Shown here: piece after piece, positions 16,880 to 27,052 of the stretch | Numbering within the stretch: the first letter of the stretch is position 1 | Layout: each line of letters opens with the position of its first letter | Source of the DNA: Microtetraspora glauca | GTDB lineage: Bacteria > Actinomycetota > Actinomycetes > Streptosporangiales > Streptosporangiaceae | DNA: 64,000 bases | Assembly: GCA_001570385.1 (NCBI GenBank) | Contig: BBYL01000010.1 | Location: 1 to 64,000, forward strand | Direction: 5' to 3' | The notes under the pieces: model-generated | The model's input: only the letters and a program-made list of their open reading frames with translations | Databases searched by the model: none | What the model was told of the DNA's origin: nothing | Program-made: the position numbers and the translations under genes

Positions 16880-17694
16880 AGGCGCTGTCCCTCATGGTCG
16901 ATGATCACGCAGAAGACGCCCGTCACGTCGGCGTACGGCGGCTCGACCGCCATGTGCCCGCGCTGGGCGTCGATCCAGAGGATCTCGCCGTGGCAGTTGA
17001 CGGCGTTCCACGCGTGGCTGCCACCGCTCGGCCAGCGGGTGATGAGGATCGCGGCGGCACCGTGCCCTCCGCTGAGAAGCCGCCTGCCGATGACGGTGTA
17101 CGCCCGGCGGCCGTGTCCCACGTACTCGAAGCGATGGCCGATCCACCGCTCCGCGCGGGACACGCCCTTGGTCTCGCCGGTCAGGACGGGCGTGCCGCTC
17201 TCGTCGAACTCCGGCAGCCGGGGAGCCGCCACCACGGGCTCGCCGTGCCAGGTGGACAGCACGGAGAGGGCGCAGTCCACGGCGTTGGTGGACCGGAACG
17301 GATCCTCTGACGGCCCTTCGGCGTTGATGAGCCGGATCCAGGTTCCGCGCGGGTCGGGAAAGCGCCCGTGCACCGCCTGGTCCAGGTCCCGCTGCGTGCG
17401 CGGGTCGGGTTCGGCCAGCCCGCCCGGCATGCCGTACGGCCTGGCCAGGTCGAGGCGGGGCGGGCGGCCGGGCCGGTCGAACCAGTCCGGCCCACCGGCG
17501 AGCGGCACCGGCACGCGGATCCGCAGCGGACGGTCGTCGAGCGAGGGCGCGGGAACCTCCGCGGCCTTCTCGTAGTCCCGCCATCGGCGGCCGTCCGGAG
17601 TGACGACGGGGTTGTACACACCGGTCGGCAGCCGCCACCGGGACAGGCCGCGAGTCTGCCAGTGGGACTGCCGATGGGTCATCTCCTGAGACAC
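16876..17694 (-). CDS. Papain-fold toxin (Tox-PL glutamine-deamidase type)
   Basis: About 272 residues. The C-terminal half carries the Tox-PL pattern: a catalytic Cys in STNAVDCALSVLSTWHGEP (C141), a His in SHAWNAVNCHG (H227) and an Asp in LWIDAQRG (D242). These enzymes are predicted to deamidate glutamine or cleave peptide or isopeptide bonds in target proteins. GTG 17694 is preferred because GGAGGGGAG lies nine bases before it; ATG 17724 and ATG 17682 are alternatives. The N-terminal 110 residues are proline- and arginine-rich and hold no recognisable secretion signal, unlike most polymorphic toxins. The immunity gene follows with a 4-base overlap. Confidence 0.72.
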   Translation of the reverse strand: MSQEMTHRQSHWQTRGLSRWRLPTGVYNPVVTPDGRRWRDYEKAAEVPAPSLDDRPLRIRVPVPLAGGPDWFDRPGRPPRLDLARPYGMPGGLAEPDPRTQRDLDQAVHGRFPDPRGTWIRLINAEGPSEDPFRSTNAVDCALSVLSTWHGEPVVAAPRLPEFDESGTPVLTGETKGVSRAERWIGHRFEYVGHGRRAYTVIGRRLLSGGHGAAAILITRWPSGGSHAWNAVNCHGEILWIDAQRGHMAVEPPYADVTGVFCVIIDHEGQRL

Positions 17695-17824
17695 GTGCCG
17701 CGGCTCCCCTCCACTCACGCGCATATCAGGATGCTGATGCTAGAGGGGGACGGCCGCGGGCAGGCTCCATTCCCGAAGTCGCCCGGGCGCGTCGCACCGG
17801 TTCGCCCTGTTACATCCGGGTCGG

Positions 17825-19558
17825 TCAGCCGGCCCGGACCATGATGGAGTGGTATCCGGTGGCGCCGTCCGGCGCGGGCGGGGCGACGTTCGGGGTCTGG
17901 GTGTATCCGGCGGCGTCCGTCGCCCGGACCGCGATCGTGTGACCGCCCGGGGCGAGATCCCAGTCGATCGACCACTGCCTCCAGGTGTCCGGCCCGGGAA
18001 CCTCGGCCAGCCTCGCCCGCCGCCACTCCCCGCCGTCCACCTGGACCTCCACCGCGTCCACTCCGCGGTGCTGCGCCCAGGCGACGCCCGCGACGATCGT
18101 ACGGCCGGCGGGCACCCTGTCCCCCTCGCGCGGGACGTCGATCCTGGACTCCGTCTTGATCGGAGCCCGGGCGGACCACCCGCGGGTCGTCCAGTAGGCG
18201 GTGTCCTCGTCGAAACGGGTGACCTTGATCTCGGTGACCCATTTGGTGGCGGAGACATAGCCGTACAGGCCGGGCACGACCTGGCGCACGGGGAACCCGT
18301 GGGCGGCGGGCAGCACCTCGCCGTTCATGGCCACCGCGAGCAGGGCCTCCCTGCCGTCCATGACGACGTCCACCGGCGTGCCGCTGGTCCATCCGTCCCG
18401 CGAGACGCTGAGCAGCATGTCCGCGCCACGCCGGATCCCGGCCTCGCGGAGCACGTCGGCCAGCCGGGCGCCGAGCCAGCGGGCGTTGCCCACGTACGGC
18501 CCGCCGACATCGTTGGAGACGCAGGTCAGCGTGACGTCCGCCTCGACCAGCGGCCGCCTGAGCAGGTCGGCGAAGGTGAGCTCGACCGGCCGGTCGACCA
18601 TGCCGTGGATCTTCAGCGTCCAGGACCGGGGGTCGACGCCGGGGACGACCAGCGCGGTGTCCACCCGGTAGAACTCGTAGTTGGGGGTGACGAACGGCGA
18701 CAGCCCCCTGATGTGGAGATCGGCACCGGCGGGGAGCGGCTTCGCCGCGATGGTGGGGCGCGGCAGCATCCTCGCCACGTCCCTCCTGGCCATCGTCACG
18801 TCCCCGCGCCGGCCGAGCAGCCGCCCGGTCACCGCACCGGCCCCGGCGACGCCCGCGCCGACCGCGACGCCGGTCAGCAGCTTCCGCCGGTCGAAGGTGT
18901 GGAGATCAGCCCCGGCCCGCCTGATGGTCGGCTCGCCCCGTGGATGCGGCTCCGCCCCGGTACTCGGTTCGGCCCCGGTACTCGGTTCGGCCCCGGTACT
19001 CGGTTCGGCCCCGGTACTCGGTTCGGCCCCGGTACTCGGTTCGGCCCCGGTACTCGGTTCGGCCCCGGTACTTGGTTCGGCCCGTGGATGCGGTTCGGCC
19101 CGGGAACTCGGTTCGGCCCGCCGGAAGAGCAGGACCAGTGCCCAGGCGCCCGCCGCGGCGCCGATCATCGAGGGCAGGAAGTCGAGCGGCCCGGAGTCGG
19201 GGCGGCTCACCGCCGCGATGATCCCCACCACGCCGAACACGGCCAGGCCCGCCATGCCGTACCCGACGCGCCACCGGGCGACCAGACCGAGACCGGCCGC
19301 GATCAGGGCCGCCACGACGACGATGCCGATGACCAGGATCGTCTTGTCGTTCTCCCCGAACGTCCGGATCGCCCATTCCTTGACCGCGGCGGGCGTCCGG
19401 TCCACCATGGCGCCGCCGACGGCGACCACCGGCGACGCGCCCGCGGTGGTCAGGCCCGCCACCAGCTCGGCCACGCCGAGCGCGACCGCGCCGGCCGTCA
19501 CCCCGGCGAGACCGGCGGCCCACGCGGGCACGCGCGCGCCGTTCGCGTTCATGTTCAC
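17825..19558 (-). CDS. Membrane-anchored molybdopterin oxidoreductase (sulfite-oxidase family) with hexapeptide repeat
   Basis: 577 residues. Order: an N-terminal membrane part with about four helices (to residue 165), a hydrophilic segment with seven AEPSTG-type repeats, a twin-arginine-like stretch (DRRKLLTGVAVGAGVAG) that may form another helix, then the Mo-cofactor domain. The probable molybdenum ligand Cys is in VTLTCVSNDVGGPYVG. The C-terminal dimerisation domain includes VAWAQHRGVDAVEVQVDGG. The reaction is probably oxidation or reduction of a small oxo compound outside the membrane; sulfite is not proven. Start GTG 19558; ATG 19552 is equally possible. Membrane-fused forms are known in actinobacteria; the repeat insert is unusual. 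Confidence 0.85.
   Translation of the reverse strand: MNMNANGARVPAWAAGLAGVTAGAVALGVAELVAGLTTAGASPVVAVGGAMVDRTPAAVKEWAIRTFGENDKTILVIGIVVVAALIAAGLGLVARWRVGYGMAGLAVFGVVGIIAAVSRPDSGPLDFLPSMIGAAAGAWALVLLFRRAEPSSRAEPHPRAEPSTGAEPSTGAEPSTGAEPSTGAEPSTGAEPSTGAEPSTGAEPHPRGEPTIRRAGADLHTFDRRKLLTGVAVGAGVAGAGAVTGRLLGRRGDVTMARRDVARMLPRPTIAAKPLPAGADLHIRGLSPFVTPNYEFYRVDTALVVPGVDPRSWTLKIHGMVDRPVELTFADLLRRPLVEADVTLTCVSNDVGGPYVGNARWLGARLADVLREAGIRRGADMLLSVSRDGWTSGTPVDVVMDGREALLAVAMNGEVLPAAHGFPVRQVVPGLYGYVSATKWVTEIKVTRFDEDTAYWTTRGWSARAPIKTESRIDVPREGDRVPAGRTIVAGVAWAQHRGVDAVEVQVDGGEWRRARLAEVPGPDTWRQWSIDWDLAPGGHTIAVRATDAAGYTQTPNVAPPAPDGATGYHSIMVRAG
18957..19082. repeat. Seven tandem 18-bp units inside the oxidoreductase gene
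   Basis: The unit CCGGTACTCGGTTCGGCC is repeated seven times; the last has one C-to-T change. On the minus strand each unit encodes EPSTGA, so the array stays in frame and adds 42 residues between the membrane part and the catalytic part. Related degenerate units (AEPHPR, AEPSSR) flank it. Confidence 0.95.
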
Positions 19559-19610
19559 ATGTCCGACGCTATGCCTCCGCGTCCAGGACCGGGAGCCCGG
19601 GCGGGAATCC

Positions 19611-19671
19611 GCGCCGGAACTCGGTCAGGAGGACGACCGCAACAGCGCGCCGGAACTCGGTCAGGAGGACG
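19611..19671. repeat. Exact 25-bp direct repeat over the rdgB stop codon
   Basis: Bases 19611-19635 and 19647-19671 are identical over 25 bases, with a 36-base period. The copy at 19647-19671 contains the rdgB stop codon (19661-19663) and last codons; the other copy is non-coding just downstream. Confidence 0.95.
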
Positions 19672-20272
19672 GCAGCAGCAGACCGGGCAGGTCGGCCGCG
19701 AGCGCGCGGAAGGCCCGGCCGCGGTGGCTGATCGCGTCCTTCTCCTCGGGCGACAGCTCGGCGGTCGTCCGGGTCTCGCCCTCCGGCACGAAGATCGGGT
19801 CGTAGCCGAAGCCGTTGGTGCCGCGCGGCTCGCGGATCAGGAACCCCTCGATCGTGCCCTCGACGACATGCTCCTCCCCCGAGGGCAGCGCGAGCGCCGC
19901 CGTGCAGGCGAAGTGCGCCTGGCGGCGCCCGTCGGGCACGTCGGAGACCTGGGCGAGCAGGAGGTCGAGGTTGGCCTTGTCGTCCCCGTGGAACCCGGAC
20001 CACCTGGCCGAGAAGATGCCCGGCATGCCGTTCAGCGCGTCCACGCAGAGCCCGCTGTCGTCCGCGATCGCGGGCAGGCCGCTCTCGGAGGCCACGGCGT
20101 GTGCCTTCAGCAGGGCGTTCTCGGCGAACGTGAGGCCGGTCTCGGCGACGTCCGCGATCTGGGGGAAGGAGTCCATCCCCAGGAGCTCGACCGGCGCGCC
20201 GGACTCGGCCAGAATCCGGCGGAGCTCGGCGACCTTCCCGGCGTTCCGCGTGGCCAGGACCACCTTGTGCAT
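19661..20272 (-). CDS. rdgB: RdgB/HAM1 family non-canonical purine NTP pyrophosphatase
   Basis: Cytoplasmic house-cleaning enzyme that hydrolyses dITP, ITP and XTP to monophosphates, keeping deaminated purines out of DNA and RNA. The 203-residue protein begins KVVLATRNAGKVAELRRIL, contains the substrate/metal motif AIADDSGLCVDALNGMPGIFSARW and ends with TNGFGYDPIFVPEG and SHRGRAF, all family hallmarks. ATG 20272. It is the last gene of a murI-MBL-rph-rdgB run, 48 bases after rph, an order also known from mycobacteria. Its 3' end is duplicated just after the stop. Confidence 0.95.
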   Translation of the reverse strand: MHKVVLATRNAGKVAELRRILAESGAPVELLGMDSFPQIADVAETGLTFAENALLKAHAVASESGLPAIADDSGLCVDALNGMPGIFSARWSGFHGDDKANLDLLLAQVSDVPDGRRQAHFACTAALALPSGEEHVVEGTIEGFLIREPRGTNGFGYDPIFVPEGETRTTAELSPEEKDAISHRGRAFRALAADLPGLLLPSS

Positions 20273-20320
20273 CGTTTCTCCCTTGCTACCGACTGGTCGC
20301 AGCCGGGCCGTTCCAGCGGG

Positions 20321-21037
<717 letters not shown>

Positions 21038-21042
21038 GACGC

Positions 21043-21795
21043 TCACCCTAGGTCATATACCGCACCGCTTCGGGCCAACTCCGTCCTGCCGCGGAAGCCC
21101 CCGGCGGCCGCGTCGCCGAGGATCCGCTCCGGGTCGTACCACGGCACGAGGTGTGTCAGCACGAGCGTTCCCGCCTCCGCCCTGGCCGCGTGCTCGGCCG
21201 CCTGCCGCCCGGTGAGGTGGATGTCGGGCCGGACGCCCGGCCCTTCGATGAACGACGCCTCGCACAGCAGCAGGTCCGCGTCGCGGGCCAGCGTGACCAG
21301 GTCGGCCGACTCGCCCGTGTCCGCGGAGTACGCCACGGAACGTCCCCCATGGGAGACGCGGAAGCCGTACGTCTCGACCGGATGGTTCATCAGCGCCGTC
21401 GCCACCTCGAACGGGCCGATCCGCCGCACGCCGGGCTGGAGCCGTACGAACTCGAAGGAGCTCTCCATCACCGGCTCGTCCGGCATCGCGTAGGCCGAGT
21501 TGAGCCGGCGCGAGGCGTCGGCCGGGGCGTACACCGGCACCTTCGGCAGCGGCCCGTCCGGCGAGTACGTCCGTACGACGTGGTAGGAACACAGGTCGAG
21601 GCAGTGGTCGGCGTGCAGGTGGGACAGGCAGACGGCGTCCACGTCGTAGAGGCCGATGTGCCGCTGCAGCGCGCCGAGCGCCCCGTTGCCGAAGTCCAGC
21701 AGCATGCGGAAGCCGTCGGCCTCCAGGAGGTAGCAGGAGGCGGGGCTGTCGGGCCCGGGAAAGCTGCCCGAGCAGCCGATGATCGTCAGCTTCAC
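21043..21795 (-). CDS. Metallo-beta-lactamase fold hydrolase, Rv1339-like phosphodiesterase
   Basis: 250-residue metallo-hydrolase with the metal motif [10 protein letters not shown] (H59, H61, D63, H64) and further metal ligands expected at [17 protein letters not shown] and LTHLVPWYD. The equivalent gene in the same murI-rph context in M. tuberculosis, Rv1339, has been reported as a cyclic-AMP phosphodiesterase, so that role is a reasonable proposal here. An RNase Z-like function is the older alternative. The GTG start at 21795 overlaps the murI stop, and its own stop overlaps the rph region. Confidence 0.88.
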   Translation of the reverse strand: MKLTIIGCSGSFPGPDSPASCYLLEADGFRMLLDFGNGALGALQRHIGLYDVDAVCLSHLHADHCLDLCSYHVVRTYSPDGPLPKVPVYAPADASRRLNSAYAMPDEPVMESSFEFVRLQPGVRRIGPFEVATALMNHPVETYGFRVSHGGRSVAYSADTGESADLVTLARDADLLLCEASFIEGPGVRPDIHLTGRQAAEHAARAEAGTLVLTHLVPWYDPERILGDAAAGGFRGRTELARSGAVYDLG

Positions 21796-21846
21796 CGGAG
21801 CCTCCCGTCACCGGAGCCGTCGCTCCGACCGTCATCGGAGCCGTCG
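21792..21846. repeat. Short tandem repeat at the murI stop codon
   Basis: TCACCGGAGCC at 21792-21802, TCACCGGAGCCGTCG at 21808-21822 and TCATCGGAGCCGTCG at 21832-21846. The first copy contains the murI stop and the start of the next gene; the others encode the Gly/Asp/Ser-rich MurI tail. Confidence 0.8.
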
Positions 21847-22646
21847 CCCATCGGCGCGAGCTCCACCGCCTGGATCTCCGGGCCGAGGAAGCGCCTGCCG
21901 AGCTGCTCGAACAGGGCCGTCTCTCCCGTGGCGCGGAAGATGTGCCGCGGCGGCTCCCCCGGCGGCCGGGGCAGGCCCCGATCGTGCAGGATTCGGTAGA
22001 CGTCCTTGGCCGTCTCCTCGGCGCTGGACACCAGCGTGACGCCGTCACCGGCGACGTACGAGACCGCGCCGGTGAGCAGGGGATAGTGGGTGCAGCCGAG
22101 GATCAGCGTGTCGCAGCCCGCGTCCTGGATCGGTTTGAGGTATCCGCGGATCACCTCGATGAGCTCGTCGCTCATCGTCTCGCCACGCTCGACGAAGTCC
22201 ACGAGCAGGGGCGCGGGCACCCCGATCAGCTCGACGTCGGGGGCGGCGGCGAACGCGTCGTGGTAGGCCATCGACGCGATCGTGGCCCGCGTGCCGATCA
22301 CGCCGACCTTGCCGTTCCGCGTCGCGCGCACGGCCCGGCGGGTCGCCGGCTGGATGACCTCGACGACCGGGACGTCGTACCGCTCCCGCGCGTCCCGCAG
22401 CACGGCGGCGCTGGCGCTGTTGCAGGCGATCACGAGCATCTTCACGTCGTGCTCGACCAGGTGGTCCATGACCTCAAGGGCGTACCTGCGGACCTCGGCG
22501 ATCGCCTTCGGCCCGTACGGCTGGCGCGCGGTGTCGGCCACGTAAACGATCGGTTCGTGCGGCAGCTGATCGATGATCGCGCGGGCGACCGTGAGGCCGC
22601 CCACGCCGCTGTCGAAGATCCCGATCGCCCTGCTGTTCTCCGGCAT
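21792..22646 (-). CDS. murI: Glutamate racemase
   Basis: Makes D-glutamate for peptidoglycan from L-glutamate, in the cytoplasm, without cofactor. ATG 22646 gives [17 protein letters not shown]. The two catalytic cysteines are C75 (IACNSAS) and C185 (GCTHYPL), with H187 beside the second. Length is 284 residues, slightly longer than usual because of a C-terminal tail [18 protein letters not shown] encoded by short tandem repeats reaching the stop codon. It is followed by the metallo-hydrolase gene with a GTGA overlap and probably leads the murI-MBL-rph-rdgB operon. Confidence 0.95.
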   Translation of the reverse strand: MPENSRAIGIFDSGVGGLTVARAIIDQLPHEPIVYVADTARQPYGPKAIAEVRRYALEVMDHLVEHDVKMLVIACNSASAAVLRDARERYDVPVVEVIQPATRRAVRATRNGKVGVIGTRATIASMAYHDAFAAAPDVELIGVPAPLLVDFVERGETMSDELIEVIRGYLKPIQDAGCDTLILGCTHYPLLTGAVSYVAGDGVTLVSSAEETAKDVYRILHDRGLPRPPGEPPRHIFRATGETALFEQLGRRFLGPEIQAVELAPMGDGSDDGRSDGSGDGRLR

Positions 22647-22761
22647 GAGTCCCAAGATTAGGGGACCGGCCCCCATTCACTCACGGTAAGAATGCTCACA
22701 CTGCCGGGCGATTCGCGCCCGGCTCCGCCGGTCGTTCCCGTGCTTCTCCCCGCTCGCCCGG

Positions 22762-22783
22762 ATGAGCCGCGGATCAGCCGCGG
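22762..22783. repeat. 11-bp direct repeat over a stop codon
   Basis: ATGAGCCGCGG (22762-22772) is followed directly by ATCAGCCGCGG (22773-22783). The second copy contains the thioesterase stop codon at 22774-22776. Confidence 0.7.
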
Positions 22784-23568
22784 CCGACGCGGGCGAGCTG
22801 GCGTGACTGGGCGACCAGGCGGCCGGCCGAATCCCAGACCTCGACCTCCTCGTCGAACCAGCCGTCGCTGATCAGCCTGCCGCTGCCGAGGAGGGTCAGC
22901 CAGCCGGGGGCGGGCAGCGCCCGCAGGTGCCAGGTCAGCTCGACCGTCGGCGCCCATCCCCTGGCCCCGGCCGAGAAGACGACGGGCGGGAGCGCGTCCA
23001 CGGCCAGTGCGAGCACGTACGGGTCGGGGTCCTGCGGTTCGGCCATCCGGAAGTACGCGCGCGACTCCGGACGGCCGCTGGGCGCCCCGCGCAGCCACCC
23101 GATCGAGCTCGGGTCGAACAGCAGCTCGATCTGCGCGCTCAGCGTCATGTTCGACTCGGGCTTGGGGCTCGGGAACCGTACGCAGTCGGCCCGGTCGGGC
23201 ATGGAGATCTCCGGGGTGGCCGACCAGTGCGGCGCGGCGTCCCCGTCGAGGTCGGCCGACGTGACCTGCATGTCGATGTACCGCTCGCCGTCGCGGACGA
23301 GCGTGGCCCGCGTCATGGTCGCGGTCCGGCCCGTCTTGAGCCGCTCCAGCCTGACCCTGGCCGGTCCGGGGGCGGGGGCGCGGAGGAACTGGGCGGAGGT
23401 CGAGACGGGGTGCGCGTGCGGGGAGGCGTCCGCCACCGCGCGCAGCATCACCGCCATCAGGTAGCCGCCGTTCAGGGGACCGCCGATCGCGTATCCGTCG
23501 TCGAGGCAGACGTCATAGGTCGTTTCGTCCACCCTGATCGCCTGCGTCGCCTCGTCGAATTTGGTCAC
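22774..23568 (-). CDS. Acyl-CoA thioesterase, double hot-dog family
   Basis: 264-residue protein with the layout of thioesterase-like double hot-dog enzymes. The first hot-dog helix region is YAIGGPLNGGYLMAVMLRAV, followed by TSAQFLRAPAPGPARVRLE, and a second module contains ELTWHLRALPAPGWL and GWFDEEVEVWDSAGRLVAQS. Such enzymes release CoA from acyl-CoA. GTG 23568 is preceded by GGAGG at good spacing. Its substrate chain length is not apparent. It is divergent from the DUF3352 gene, with about 150 bases between them. An 11-bp direct repeat (22762-22783) covers its stop codon. Confidence 0.85.
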   Translation of the reverse strand: MTKFDEATQAIRVDETTYDVCLDDGYAIGGPLNGGYLMAVMLRAVADASPHAHPVSTSAQFLRAPAPGPARVRLERLKTGRTATMTRATLVRDGERYIDMQVTSADLDGDAAPHWSATPEISMPDRADCVRFPSPKPESNMTLSAQIELLFDPSSIGWLRGAPSGRPESRAYFRMAEPQDPDPYVLALAVDALPPVVFSAGARGWAPTVELTWHLRALPAPGWLTLLGSGRLISDGWFDEEVEVWDSAGRLVAQSRQLARVGRG

Positions 23569-23719
23569 CGCGCCCCGCCTCCCGAATGTTGTTCTAGTGA
23601 GTACCTTAACGGTCCATCCGGATCGGCCATGCTTCGGGTCAAGCGAAGTGCAAGCATTTCGCTACCGTTGGGGCTTACGGTCAAGATTGCCAAGCTGTCA
23701 CCGGATATGTGAGAGAGAC

Positions 23720-25300
23720 ATGCCTGCCGATATCCCCCCATTCCCTCCGGGACAGGATCCTGACCAGACGATCTCGTACCGGACGCCGCGGCCGCAGCCT
23801 CCGAATGACGCGCATACCCGGCAGTGGCCGTACCCGGAGGAGCTCGGGCCCACAGTCGCACCCCCGGCCGCCCCCGCGAAGCGCGGTCGCGGCTGGATCA
23901 TCGCGCTGGTCGCGGCGGTTCTCGTGGGCGTCGTCGGCGGGGGCGGCGTGTGGGCGGCGAGCATGCTCAGCGGCGGGGGCACCCAGCCCCACGAGGTGCT
24001 GCCCGGCAACGCGGTGGCGTACGTGCGGCTCGACCTCGACCCCGCGGCCAACCAGAAGATCGCGCTGTTCAACATCGCCCGCAAGTTCTCCGCCACCAAG
24101 GAGAGCTTCGCCGGGGACGACCCGCGCAAGGCCCTGTTCGAGACGATGCGCAAGGACGCGGGCGAGTTCACCGAGCTCGACTACGCCAAGGACGTCGAGC
24201 CCTGGCTCGGCGACCGGATCGGCGCCGCCGTCCTTCCCCCGGCCCAGGACGGCGCGGAGCCGGGCATGGTCGTGGCCGTCCAGGTCAAGGACGAGGAAGC
24301 GGCCCTGGCGGGCATCGCCAAGCTGGACTCGACACCGGAGCGGACGAAGACCGGCGTCGCGTTCCGCGAGGGATACGCGATCATCGCGGACACCCAGGAA
24401 GAGGCCGACCGGTACGCCAGGGCGACGCCGCTGTCGGAGAACGAGCGGTTCACCGGCGATCTCGACGCGCTCGGCGAGCCGGGCGTGCTGTCCTTCTGGG
24501 CGGACCTCGGCGCGATCGCCAAGGTCGCGGGCACGGAGCAGGACCCGGACACCATGGACCTCGTCCGCAATGCCCGATTCACCGGAGCCCTCCGGTTCGG
24601 CGACGACTACGCCGAGCTGACCGGGTTCGCCCGCGGCATGGACGTGAAGACGACGGAGACCGAGCCCGTCAAGCTGGGCGAACTGCCCGCCACGACCGCG
24701 GGCGCGGCGGGGATCTCCGGGCTGGGCGACATCGTGCGCGACCAGTGGGCGAAGCTCCAGAAGGCGGCGGACGCCGCCGGCTCAGGCGGCCGGTCGCTCA
24801 CCGAGTCCGGCGCGGAGTACGGCCTCACGCTGCCCGACGACCTGGTCACGCTGCTCGGCAAGAGTGTCACCGTGGCCGTGGACGGGGAGGGCCTGAGCGG
24901 CGACCAGCCGAACGGGGGCGTGGTGCTGCGGACCGACCCGGCCAAGGCGCGGGAGGTCCTGGCCAAGCTGGAGGCGTCCGCCGCCGGCAGCGGAGTGGCA
25001 CCGCAGCTCGTCAAGGTCGAAGGGGACGGCAAGCTGGTCGTGGCGACGTCGCAGGACTACGCGAACAAGCTCTCCGGGCAGGGCACGCTCGCCGACAGCG
25101 AGACGTTCCAGCTGGCGATGCCCGGCGCCGAGGACGCGACCTTCGGCCTGTACGCCGACCTCGACAAGATCGAGAGCCTCTATCTCGACGGCCTGCGAGG
25201 TGAGGAGAGGGCCAACGCCGAGGTGCTGCGCGCGGTGGGCCTGAGCGGCCGGGCCTCCGCCGATAACGCCGGATTCACGCTCCGCGTCCTGTTCAACTGA
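23720..25300 (+). CDS. DUF3352 family membrane-anchored protein
   Basis: 526 residues from ATG 23720 (GAGAGAGA just upstream). The N-terminus is proline-rich and cytoplasmic (MPADIPPFPPGQDPDQTISY), followed by one membrane helix (GWIIALVAAVLVGVVGGGGV) and a large external domain beginning near PHEVLPGNAVAYVRLDLDP. That opening and the repeated FGLYADLDKI-type strands match the DUF3352 family, which is widespread in actinobacteria and has no defined function. A strong hairpin terminator follows the stop. It stands alone, divergent from the thioesterase. Confidence 0.85.
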   Translation: MPADIPPFPPGQDPDQTISYRTPRPQPPNDAHTRQWPYPEELGPTVAPPAAPAKRGRGWIIALVAAVLVGVVGGGGVWAASMLSGGGTQPHEVLPGNAVAYVRLDLDPAANQKIALFNIARKFSATKESFAGDDPRKALFETMRKDAGEFTELDYAKDVEPWLGDRIGAAVLPPAQDGAEPGMVVAVQVKDEEAALAGIAKLDSTPERTKTGVAFREGYAIIADTQEEADRYARATPLSENERFTGDLDALGEPGVLSFWADLGAIAKVAGTEQDPDTMDLVRNARFTGALRFGDDYAELTGFARGMDVKTTETEPVKLGELPATTAGAAGISGLGDIVRDQWAKLQKAADAAGSGGRSLTESGAEYGLTLPDDLVTLLGKSVTVAVDGEGLSGDQPNGGVVLRTDPAKAREVLAKLEASAAGSGVAPQLVKVEGDGKLVVATSQDYANKLSGQGTLADSETFQLAMPGAEDATFGLYADLDKIESLYLDGLRGEERANAEVLRAVGLSGRASADNAGFTLRVLFN

Positions 25301-25322
25301 CGCCTGCCAGATGCGACCCGGC

Positions 25323-25355
25323 GCGATCACGCGGGGAACAGCCCCGCGTGATCGC
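25323..25355 (+). terminator. Strong terminator hairpin after the DUF3352 gene
   Basis: A 14-bp perfect stem, GCGATCACGCGGGG (25323-25336) with CCCCGCGTGATCGC (25342-25355), and a five-base loop AACAG, 22 bases after the stop. Confidence 0.85.
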
Positions 25356-25387
25356 GTACGGCGCCCGACAAGGAGACGTCGGCGGCG

Positions 25388-25489
25388 ATGCGCTACAAGT
25401 GCGCGGATCTGGAGAGCTTCCAGCTCCAGTCGTGCCGGCCGCCCGACATGGACTCCCCCCAGCGGCGGTTCCGCAGGACCCAGCTCTGA
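25388..25489 (+). CDS. Possible 33-residue small protein between two terminators
   Basis: ATG 25388 follows AAGGAGA at about 12 bases and opens a 33-codon frame (MRYKCADLESFQLQSC to RRFRRTQL) ending at TGA 25487-25489. It contains two Cys and a basic tail. It is isolated between hairpins at 25323-25355 and 25507-25545, so it would need its own promoter in about 30 bases. A minus-strand 18-codon frame (25393-25449) with a GGGGGGAG site overlaps it, so the coding strand, if any, is unsure. Confidence 0.2.
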   Translation: MRYKCADLESFQLQSCRPPDMDSPQRRFRRTQL

Positions 25490-25506
25490 CCGCCGTGCCC
25501 GGGAAC

Positions 25507-25545
25507 GCCGAGGGCCGGTCCCGATGATCGGGACCGGCCCTCGGC
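25507..25545 (-). terminator. Terminator hairpin after cysM
   Basis: A 16-bp perfect stem, GCCGAGGGCCGGTCCC (25507-25522) with GGGACCGGCCCTCGGC (25530-25545), loop GATGATC. It lies 35 bases beyond the cysM stop in its direction of transcription. Confidence 0.85.
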
Positions 25546-25580
25546 ACATCTGGACGCCGCGGTCGCGGCGGCGCGACGGA

Positions 25581-26823
<1,243 letters not shown>

Positions 26824-26864
26824 CGCGGGTCAGTCTCCTTGATCAGTGGTCGTCATGGTGAACG

Positions 26865-26891
26865 GCCCACCTCATTGGAACAGGGGTGGGC
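26865..26891 (-). promoter_or_regulatory. Hairpin between the leader frame and cysO
   Basis: A 7-bp stem, GCCCACC (26865-26871) with GGTGGGC (26885-26891), sits 42 bases before cysO and 24 bases after the short leader frame. The position suits an attenuator element. Confidence 0.4.
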
Positions 26892-26914
26892 GCGCGGCGA
26901 TTCCGGAGGGGAAC

Positions 26915-26971
26915 TCAGCGACAGTCGTAGACGACGACAGAAGGGGTGTGCGCGAAGAGGAACTTCTGCAC
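26915..26971 (-). CDS. Possible leader peptide ending Cys-Arg before cysO
   Basis: An 18-codon frame from GTG 26971 reads VQKFLFAHTPSVVVYDCR and stops at 26915-26917; an in-frame ATG at 26989 would make it 24 residues, and ATG 27043 makes it 42. On the minus strand TAATGT lies upstream as a possible -10. Actinobacterial sulfur operons are known to carry short leader peptides with Cys-Arg or poly-Cys near the end that act in cysteine-responsive attenuation. The Cys codon next to last and the following hairpin fit that idea, but coding is unproven. Confidence 0.35.
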   Translation of the reverse strand: MQKFLFAHTPSVVVYDCR

Positions 26972-27052
26972 GGGAGATCCGGGACACATTAGACCCGGGA
27001 GGACAGCCGACGACAGCCCGGGGCGGACGTCATCAAAAGGCATGCGGCCAGT

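Noticed and set aside
18957..19082. CRISPR-like array
   Set aside because: Units are 18 bp without unique spacers and encode in-frame EPSTGA repeats in a real gene; no cas genes are present.
26824..27052. SAM or other classical riboswitch before cysO
   Set aside because: No recognisable riboswitch core or multi-stem fold; a short leader frame with a small hairpin explains the region better.
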